From the NCBI GenBank assembly GCA_030847615.1, contig JAUMIR010000002.1, positions 242,811,809-242,875,808 on the forward strand: a stretch of 64,000 bases of DNA. The letters run 5' to 3'. Position 1 is the stretch's first letter. Every line of letters begins with the position of its first letter. Below are positions 25,723-35,600 of the stretch, piece by piece. The position numbers and the translations under genes are program-made. The stretch is from Gambelia wislizenii (taxonomy: Eukaryota; Chordata; Lepidosauria; Squamata; Crotaphytidae). A model generated the notes under the pieces. The model was not told the DNA's origin and did not search any database. It saw only the letters and a list, made by a program, of their open reading frames with translations.

Positions 25723-26435
25723 TAATTACTGGGTGTTGGAAGACTAACACAGCTTGAAAGGTTGCCATTGGTCTGCATGTCCCCTTTCTTCCTTGGAGTG
25801 GAGGGATCTATGCCCCTCCCCTCTGCAATAATACCCAACCCCTGCATCTAGCCAGGATCCTGCCTATTCTTCCTTCTTTTGTGGCATCTCTGCTTGCTTA
25901 GTCTACAGTCATAACAGTTTGTGCCCTGTTCACATGTGGTGGTGTACAGGTCAGCTCCACTTTCCAGTAGGTATCTACCACCAGCAGAGCTCTGAGTCCC
26001 CTTCCTCACCCCTCGCCAGCAGTGTGGAAGCAGGCTTCTCTGCCCCCTGGGGCACACATATGATGTTGGAACCCCACATCATGCACTAGGCTTGTGGCTC
26101 TTCAGTTTTTAGCAGGAACATGGGTGAAAGACAGACTCTGGGATCAAGGGGGAGGAGGAAAGGAGCACCTTGCCAAGCTTGAACGTGGCTAGAAAACCTA
26201 GAAAAATGCCTCCCTTGACATAAGCAAGCCCCTGTCTGGTCAGCACATGTGTAGATGTACAGACTCCCTTAAGGACACAAAGAAATCATCTGAGCTCAAG
26301 CACCATGAGCCTTCGCTCCTTGTTCCCTCCATCTCCGGGAGAGGGCTCCCTTTTAAGGAGCATTGGTACTGAGGCACTGGTGTGGTAAAGGTAGCAAGTC
26401 TCATCAAGCGGCGGCTGAAGAGTCATGTGCCATCA
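25723..26435. other. Downstream of the C1GALT1-like stop; probable 3' UTR/flank
   Basis: The sequence just left of 26436 is the expected 3' UTR of the C1GALT1-like gene. I see no clear AATAAA on the minus strand here, so its end is not placed. Confidence 0.4.
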
Positions 26436-26657
26436 CTACAACTTCTTCTCTGTCTGCAAGGTGGTGCTGTTGGTCCTTTCTAGGGACTCTCCCTCTGGGC
26501 GGGGCTGGAGATGAGCTGCATTCTCAGGCAGAGGCGGGCGGTAGCGGTAGTGGTAACCGTAGGCACGCATGTGGTAGGTCAGATATTCCAGAGTGTACAT
26601 CAACTCTGGGTTCACATAGTGGAAGGAGATTGCCAGGTCAGAGCAGCACTGCGGACC
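26436..26657 (-). CDS. C1GALT1-like: C1GALT1-like last coding exon
   Basis: The acceptor is ctccttag, then [15 protein letters not shown], matching the GPGCCSDLAVSFHYV block known in C1GALT1 proteins. It continues [19 protein letters not shown] and ends TLQTEKKL before TAG. It lies 7.8 kb downstream of exon 2 and has no intron of its own. The C-terminal tail (about 25 residues after PPLPE) differs from human C1GALT1. Confidence 0.95.
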   Translation of the reverse strand, partial: GPQCCSDLAISFHYVNPELMYTLEYLTYHMRAYGYHYRYRPPLPENAAHLQPRPEGESLERTNSTTLQTEKKL

Positions 26658-29600
26658 CTAAGGAGCACAGGAGGAGCAAGGTTAATGGCAGAAGAGCCAA
26701 CAACATTGGATCTAATTATCCCTCTTCTCCTTTGCCAGTTAACTATTTGATCTTTTTCACCAGAAGACAGAAAGCAGAAGAGACAACTGCAGGGGGAAAT
26801 CAGAAGCAGCAGACAAACCTCAAGGAGACTCTGCCTTGAAAGCACTCTGGCACAGGGGAGACACACCACAGCCCAGCCTGCTTAGCTATTTCACAGAGTA
26901 ACCTATGAAACATTAGGAGCAGTATCCAAAGGAGAAGAGGGAAGTATGGCTGGAACAGAGAGACTGGGGAAAGAGAAAGAAAGCATGGCCAACATCCTAT
27001 ATCACGGATTCAGTTACAAATGCATAATTACACATTGTCCCCTGACCCAGTCCCCCAAACCTACCTTAATCAGCCACACTGAGGAATGGAGGTCTGTTCT
27101 GCTGGAGGTCAGGGTGCAGCAGGATGACATTTCCAGCTCCCTTCCACCACAGATCTCTCATGCGATGAGGAGTTACAACAGAGATCCTATTTCTGATTGT
27201 CGCACCAGAGATCACTGGCAGGAGGCTACTGGAAACATCCTGTTGCATAGTGCCGCAACTTGTAAACATGAATACCAAGCAATAACTGTTCAACTAGACA
27301 AGAAGTCAATGTCTCATAAGGTTTCGGATAATGAAGAGGATAACTCTTCTAGCTTCTAACATTTCTTCAGATGTTTTTGCTCACAACTCCTAAACCTGCC
27401 TTTTAGGATCTTAGAGTGGGGCTGCTGTACACATAGTAAGATTCTGCAGGAGCACAGAAAATGACACAGGGCACAGGACTGAGCCTTCTAAGAGTTTTGG
27501 CTTTCTTTTTCTTTTTTAAAAAGAAGTTTCTGGCCCACCTAGTTATGCCTTTTAAATTTTGCCTGCTAAAACTGTAACACATTTTGAGCCTTGTGGGGTG
27601 GGTGGAGGGGTGGGAAGGAAAAGATATCTGACAACAACAAGACCTCCAAGGGCAGAGGAGTAGCTAAGTAAGGTTTCCACCAGAGGATGGCATTTCATTG
27701 CCTAATATAACTCTTTGCCCACCCCCAGGAGCAGCAAATTCAAAATATGCACAACAAGGAAATTACAACATGACTTATACAAATTAAGGGCCCGTCTACA
27801 CAGTAAAAAAAAAATATGTACGCCATTCGGAAGATCGATCTTCCGTACACCAGGTCGTTCGGATTCATACATATCATTCGGAAGGGGGCCTACTGAATCC
27901 CCCGTAAACTACGTGGATTCGGCGTTCAGAAGGATTAGCGGATCTCAGCCTAAAATCTGTACAGCCGTTTGAATGTTGATCATCTGTACTTTCCGTTCGC
28001 ACACATACGAACAGGCAGTGTAATCTGATTGGCTGGCTGAGTAGAGGGGGCGGGGCTAGCAAGAAGGGGAATTGGGAGCGGCTAGCCAGTTGGATTCCTG
28101 GCTAGCAAAAGTCCAGTAAGTCCGTGAATTTTATATATATTTATTTTTATTTTACATTGTAAATAGGGAAAACCGACTGTCTGCAAAGCAGTCACCTTTT
28201 TAAATAAATATAAAAAAGCGGCAGGAGATTTAAAACCACCACTTGGCTTGCTCACTCCAGCCAGCTGGGGAAGGGGGGGTCATACAGAGTTTAGGGGGGG
28301 TAAAAAATTGTGTAGGTGGATCATAGGTATTCGAACGACTGCCTATTTGTATTTTTTACCCTCCAAACAGATTTTGTTTTAATCGTATAGATGGGCCCTA
28401 TATCAAAATCTATTTGCATGGTTTATGCAGACTGAAGGAGGAATTCCCCCTCGTTCTGGACTTCCAGGACTAAGGACTTTTTTGGACGTTGATTTACTGC
28501 AGAAGAAAGCTCGTAACACTCGGAGGCTGCTGCACGGCAGGGGGCCCGTTTCGTACGACGCTGTCCCCCTGCCGCGAGAGATCGGAGGCAGCCACACCAT
28601 ATTTGGCAATTTTTTACTCATGGAAGTTGCCCATGAATAAAAAATGGCCAAATATGGCGCGGCTGCCTCCGATCTCCCCCGGAACTGAAACAATTGATTT
28701 CAGCAGAGGGACGGCATTGTACGAAATGGGGGTCCTGCCGCGCAGCAGCTTCACAAGTGTTACGAGCCTTCTTCCACAGTAAATTGACTTCTGAAAAAGT
28801 CCTAAGAACCACAACAATTTAGACAGGAAACAGTTTCATTATCTTCTACTGTTCTGCTGGCTTCAATGTCCTCCCTGCTAAGCCAAACCCTATATTTTGA
28901 AGGAAGCAGTCTAAGAGCTGCCTTCCATTTCTTCCTATGCTGTCACATGCCATCTGCCTATGTCACAGGAAACCTTCATCCCATTACTGGCTGGATTAAG
29001 GCAAAAGGACACAATCAGTATCCGCTCCAGCTTCTACAAGCTCAAGAGTAAAAGGACAGGGACCGGTGAAAGAGTACCTTGGAAATGGGGAGCAACCCAA
29101 AAGGACATGATGCCAGGCTAGCACATTTATTTCTGGGAATTTTTTATAGGGAATTTTTTATTGGAGTAAGACCATTCTACTAAGACCATTTATTTCTGGG
29201 GGCGGGGGAATCTCCTTACAAAAGGAGAAATGCAGAGTTCTGAGAAACTGCCTGCCTCAGTTGCCAATATAAATTGGCTGGCTTTGGGGACTGCGCACTG
29301 TGACCTGGCTGAGAGGTGTCCTCTGTTTTAGCTCAGGCAGTGATATAATATTTTCTCTATATCTGCAGAAAATCCAGGGTTCCCCTCTTAAACTCTCTAC
29401 AGTGCTGTGATGTATTATTTAAAGAAATGCACTCTCTAATGTTATCACCTCCGATTCTAAAGAGCCATTAACTGAGGCAGCAAACCTATGGGAGAGAGAT
29501 TACCTCATCTCTGTATCCTCTTTTTGCTTCTATTTACTTTTCACTTCTGCACTTTCATCTCCTCACTTCCCCACCCTCTCTTACTATCCCTGCACCTTTT

Positions 29601-32600
29601 ACCATTAAAAATGGAACCAAAACAAGCGATTTGCGCTACGAAAAGCTCTCTCTCTCTGCAAACAGTATAGACAGAGAAGGTGGGTTGTGGATGGTAAATA
29701 GTAACTTGGAATTAGACTTGTTGCTAAAAAAAAAAATCCCATAAAATAAAAATGCTAATAACCACTTCACAAAAAGAAATTCTGAGAAGATACAGCCATG
29801 CCCATCTCTTTCCCCTTCAAAATGCCAAGAGGTAGAAAGGGAGGCACTAAGAAAAACATCCATGAGTCACCTGGGAGCCAAATTCCCCCAGAAAGAGAGC
29901 AATCCTGTTGGCTTTTTTCCACAGCAGCTCACAGCATTTGCTAAACTCCAATTAATCTAATCACTTAATCCCCTTGGGTCTCTCAATCCAGTTCTCAGGC
30001 CAAGCATCTCTGTGGCACCTTTACTTCCAAATTCCTCACCCTCTCTTTGAAGAGACTGGATTACCCATAAGCCTCCCCAATTTTTCTCCTCATATACACC
30101 CTGCGGGTTGTGGGTTGTGAGCAATGCAGTCCTTTTAAAAAACAAAAGGAGGCCTCTGCTCCATTCCTGGCCCATACCTCTGTATAAAGGAGCAAAGTAG
30201 TTAATGCTATTAACTCTATCAGATTATCCCCAGGGGGAAACACATGTCGCTGCCATCAAGGAGAAAGTGACAACCACTGCCAGTTCAGAGTGGAAAAATA
30301 CAGAGCCTGGATAGGAACAAAACAACAGTGGTCTGAAGCGAAAGAGGACAATCCTCTTCCCCAACTGAGAAGAAGAGGGGATGCCAGGAGGTGCAACATG
30401 TCATGCAAGCTACACTTTCCAAAATTCCCTCTTTTATTGCAACTATGAAAACTAAAAGAACCCCTGTCCTCTATCAGCCACCCTAAACAGCCTAAATACC
30501 CTGAAGATACCAGATCCTATCTGATCTTGGAAGCTAGTCAAGTTCAGCCCTGGTTAGCACTTAGATGGGAGACCGCCAATGAATACCAAGTGCCATAGGC
30601 TGTATTTCAGAAGAAGGAACTGGCCAAACCACCTCTGAGTATTTCCTTGCCTAATAAAACCCTATGAAATTCGTGGGGTCACTATAAATCAGCAGGTGAC
30701 TTGAAGGCACACACACACAAAACAAGGGAAGTTGGCCTTATCCACTAAGGGCTCATCTATATGAAGCAACAAAATGTGGACTGATGCATACTAACACCAA
30801 TTTGCAGCAGTTTTCATTTGTCTCCTTGTTTTTTTCCAAGATTGCAGGAATGCGAAGCCATACATGTTTGTTGTTCAAATGGGCATGCCTGCAAATCAAG
30901 ATGGCAGGCAGGGGTGAATTACTCATATTTTTAATGTCACCAGTTGCCGCAGCCGAACAGTATTTTAAAAAAATAAATAAACAAATCCAAGGTGTGGAAG
31001 TGCGATCTTCTGCTTAAATAAACAGAAAGAAAAAGAAAAGAGGATGTTTTGTTGCCTTAGCACATGATCACTATGATGAAAATCCAACATGGCAGTTCTG
31101 GGCGCTTGCCTTGCCAGCAAGCTCCGCCCCCTGCACATGTTCAACCATTCAGCTATCCACTTCCGCTCTTATCGGGAATGTGCAGCAAAGTGGATCAGTC
31201 CCAACAAGCAGGAATGTGCATTTCTTCAGTTTTTTTTAAAAAATGTGGGGCAAGCTGCAAAGGCTTTTCCCATTGGGTATTTGGAGTTTTTGCCCCTATA
31301 CTTCTGAATATGGCAGATTGATGCGGGATTCCATTTAGACAAAATGAATTCTCAAATTCTATGAGCAGTATTTTAACTGTTCAGGCAACCCCTAAGTAAA
31401 ATCTACTCATCACTAAACAGCAGGAGAAATCTCTAGGAAATGCACTGGGAATTCATTTCAGAGAGCCATATTAAACCCAAAGGGTAGTCACCAATGGCTC
31501 CTCTTCATCCTGGAGAAAAGTGACCAGTGGGGTGCCACAGGGTTCTGTCCTGGGCCCAGTGCTATTCAACATGTTTATCAATGACTTGGATGAGGGAATA
31601 GAGGGCATGCTTATCAAGTTTGCAGATGACACCAAATTAGGAGGGGTACCTAGCACCCCACAGGGTAGTATCAGAATTCAAAATGACCTTAACAGATTAG
31701 AAAGCTGGGCCAAAACTAACAAAATGTACAGTATTTCAACAGACAGAAATGTAGAGTAGTACACTTGGGCAGAAAAAATGAAATGCATAGATGTAGGATG
31801 GGGAACACCTGGCTTGATAGCAGTGCATGAGAAAGGGATCTTGGAGACCTTTCACACGTTTAAGACCACAAGCTGAACATGACTCAGCAGTGTGATGTGG
31901 CAGCCAGAAAAGCCAATGTAATTCTAGGCTGCATCAATAGGAGTATAGTGTCTAGATCAAGGGAAGTAATAGTGCCACTCTATTCTGCTTTGGTCAGACC
32001 TCACCTGGAATACTATGTCCAGTTCTGGGCACCATAATTCAAGAAGGATATTCAAGGTTCACTCAGCCTTCCATCCTTTCGTAGGTAGGTAAAATGAGTA
32101 CCCGGCTTGTGGGGACAATTAGCTAACACACATTGGAAACTGCTTAATGCAGTGTAGATGTGTAAATTGCTATTGCTTAAAAAAAAATTATAAACTGCTC
32201 TGATAGCCTTATGGCTGAAGAGCGGGGTATAAATAAATAAAGAAAGAAAAATAAAAAATATTGAGAAGCTAAATTGTGTCCAGCAGCTTAGAGAGCTGGG
32301 TTTGTTTAGCCTGGAGAAGAGAAGGTTAAGAGGGGACATGATAGCCCGATTTAAATATTTGAACAGATGTCTTACTGAGGATGGAGCAAGCTTGTTTCTG
32401 TGGTTCCAGAGACTAGGACACGGAACATTGGGTTCAAACTCCAGGAAGAGATTCCATATAAACATTAGGAAGAATTTCCTGATGGTAAGAACTGTTCAGC
32501 AGTGGAATTTACTGCCTCGTAGTGTGGTGAAATCTCCTTCTTTGGAGGTTTTTAAACAGAGACTAGATGGCCATTGACTATCTCCATTGATGGCCCCTTG

Positions 32601-35600
32601 TTGTGGGAGAGAGGCTTGCATACCCTAATGATGTTTTGAGCTATGCTGGCGGTAGCATAATAGCCACCGGTAGGGTCTCCCATGCCAGACAGGTCAAAAC
32701 CAAAGGGTCTGACAAAGAGCGTCAAAGGGCAGGATGGGCTCTCTAGCCTTATGGCAACCATCCTAGAAGAAGGAAAACTCTAATCCCAAACCTGGGCAGA
32801 TGGTGCTTGTCCAACCCTGTAAGGTCAACCATCTAAGAGAAGGAAACTCTAATCAAACCTACAACCCGAGGACCTCACTGCTACCGTCTATGCTTGCAAG
32901 GCCACAGCAGATGAACCTTTGGTTTAAAGGGTGAGGCCAGTTCTGTGCACGCTGCGCTCCACCAGAAAAACCCATTGCACAGGCTCGAAGGCTCTAAGAT
33001 GGTCATATGTTGGGTGTGCTTTGATTGTGTATTCCTGCATGGCAGGGGGTTGGACTAGATGGCCCTTGTGGTCTCTTCCAACTCTATGATTCTATGATTA
33101 ATCTGGTAGCATACCTTTAGAGGTTCCCCCAGAGGAAACAGGACATGACTCTTGCACCAAAGAGAACTGCCTCCACAGCGTCCTGGAACTTCCTTCTACA
33201 GGAGGCTAGGCTTCTCCTTCCCTGCTCACCTTTCGCCAGCTAGCAAAAACCTTTTAGGTTCAAGCAGGCTTTTAATGTGTAATTACTCACAGGAAGGTTT
33301 CTTATGGGGATGTACTTTACTTTAACTTTTGCATGTTTATAGTGATTTACACTACTTTAATCTATTGTTTTAATGTGATGGTTTTAATTGTGCTTTAAAA
33401 TGCTATTGTTTTTAGCTGATTCTTTTTGTGAGCCATTTGGAGTCCCAGTCTGGGAGACAAGTGGCATATAAATGAAAGAAATATAGAAAATAATAATAAG
33501 TAGCCACCTTCTAGTCACTGGACATCCTTTTCTACAGCAGTGTGCTGGAATCATTACTTTAGCAACACTTGGGCTAATAATTCAGCTTACCCTACTCTCA
33601 CAAGGTTACTGTGAGGATAAGAAACGGGGAGAGGGACCACTTAATGTATACTACCTTGGGCTCCTGAGAGGAACAGTGGATTGCTCTTCTGGTGAGATAC
33701 AGATTAGGAAAGAAGGAAATGCAAATCAGCCTAAAATACTCAACTGCTCAAAAATGAATGGCCTTTCCCAGGAATAGGGACAACAGTGATGCTTAAGAAG
33801 GGGCCTCCATAGTTGGGCCCCTCTCTGGTCCCTTCCTTTTATGTGCTTCAGTTGCTTATTTCTGTTTACTTGCATATCAGGCATGGCACACAGAAACAAG
33901 AATGGCCAGACAGAAAATAAACAGCCATGTCTTCTACATCTCTGCTCATATAGGAGAAAGCAATTGAGATGATGGAATGGGTTAAGGTCTTAAAGCAGAG
34001 CTTCAAAAAATTACCTTTTTGGACTAGAGTTCACATAATGCCCAGGTAAGAATTTTGGGAACTGTAGCCTCATAAAAGTCATTTTTTTCCAGTTTCAAAT
34101 AAAGATTATGCTATAAGTCCTACAATTCAGTGGTACAGCATGTGCTTTTGATGAAGATGTTCCCACATTTAACCATTAAAGCAGAGCTTCAAAAAGTTAC
34201 CTTTTTGAACTAGAGTTCCCAGAATGCCCAGGTAAGAATTTTGGGAACTGTAGCCTCATAAAAGTTTTTTTCCCCAGCTTCAAACAAAGATTATGCTGTA
34301 AGTCCCACAATTCAGTGGTACAGCATGTGCTTCTGATGAAGATGTTCCCACATTCAGCCATCATCTCCATAGGTGGCAAGTGATGGAAAATACCTTCTTT
34401 GCCAGAGATTCTGGAAGGCTAGTGTCCCCATCTCTATAGAGGAAGAGACAAAAGCAGGATATGGTTACCTACCTCCACAATAGGGTAATAGCAATAGTTC
34501 CAGTACCAAAAGCTTTTGGAGAACTTCTCTGTCAGATGAGATTCTGGCACAAAAGGGTGGAACGTTTCCCTCCCCTCAGAGTCCCGGGAGTCCCCGGCCT
34601 CCACGCCCATTTTTTCCATGCATTGTCCCAGAGCAAGGTCCTCCACAGAGGTAGTGTGGCTGCACACCTTGGATTCGAAGCCAGCCACGAAGCGCTGCAG
34701 GGCCTCTTTGCTGAGAACATAGCCAGCACCCCCACTCATGTAGCCTTGTTTGGCAAAGGGCCGGAAGCGCTTGCCGAAATAGATGGGTCTGTCAGGGGTA
34801 TAGTTGGAGAGCAGCCACCGGAGGTTGTCCACCACCACAAAGGTGTCATCATCAGCCTTGAGGAACCAGTCCGCCTGCTCCAGGTGGTGCTTGTGCACGT
34901 AATGGAAAGCCCGGATGGTCTTCCAGTACAACTGGTCCCGGCCTTCCTTGGTCTCCAGCCCTACAGTGGGGAAATTGTCATCTTGCACGGAGCTCATGAA
35001 AAGGACCACGTTGCAGTGACGAGACCAGGTGGCCTTGACATGGCGGGCCTTTGTCTCCAAGTTTTTGGGGCCGGTCATCACCCAACACAGGATTCGCACC
35101 TTGTCGTACAGCATGTCTGCCACGCTGCTCTCCTCGCCTAAGGAAGAGGAAGCCACAAGGTTACTATTATTTTCCACAACAGGTCATCCCAGCTCTAGAG
35201 ATTGTGGTTCATATGCACCAAACATAATTTTAATGAACTTCGTTTGTTCCATAGCTATCTGTTTTCAGTCACAGCAAAAAGGACTAGCTATCTAAACTAT
35301 AGTTGTTGACTTGTAATCATGCTAGACCACCTAGTTATCAAAGTTCTCTGGTCAGTTTGCTAGTATATTAAAAACTATAATATAAAATTACAATAGAGTA
35401 TGCACAAGATGAAATAGGACAAAGTAAATCCAGCATGAAGAGGACAAAAACAGTGCAAAACACAATGAAACTACAATAAAAAAGACCAGCAAAAAAGGGA
35501 GGGGGGACACCAAAACCATACAGAAGGTTAACATTACTAGAACAGTTTTTAAAAGATATCATCCCTCCACCAAGAAAAATAAAAATACAACCCTAAACCT

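Larger units (their letters stand above)
31467..33108 (+). mobile_element. CR1 LINE with reverse-transcriptase remnant, split by two insertions
   Basis: Includes RT motifs [14 protein letters not shown] and FADDTKLGG at about 31520-31650, the CR1 C-terminal region, and the terminal octamer repeats at 33090-33108. Frameshifts and stops make it inactive. A Sauria SINE piece (32054-32262) and an unidentified insert (32575-32996) interrupt it. Confidence 0.9.
26658..34472 (-). other. C1GALT1-like: C1GALT1-like intron 2 (7.8 kb), repeat-filled
   Basis: Flanked by the GTAGGT donor and ctccttag acceptor of the C1GALT1-like gene. It holds Harbinger-like elements (27788, 30748), a fold-back element (28430), a 5S-SINE (30488), a CR1 split by two insertions (31467-33108) and a 186-bp tandem duplication (33990-34361). 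I see no other exon. Confidence 0.85.

Noticed and set aside
31520..31759. An independent reverse-transcriptase gene
   Set aside because: The RT motifs belong to a truncated, frame-broken CR1 LINE, not a host gene.
34434..34472. Extension of the C1GALT1-like protein past YYPIVE ([12 protein letters not shown])
   Set aside because: It reads through a perfect GAG|GTAGGT donor. The true continuation with CCSD is the exon at 26657-26436.
34461..35141. A 226-codon open frame on the + strand
   Set aside because: It is the exact antisense of C1GALT1-like exon 2; the minus strand carries the recognisable GT31 domain.
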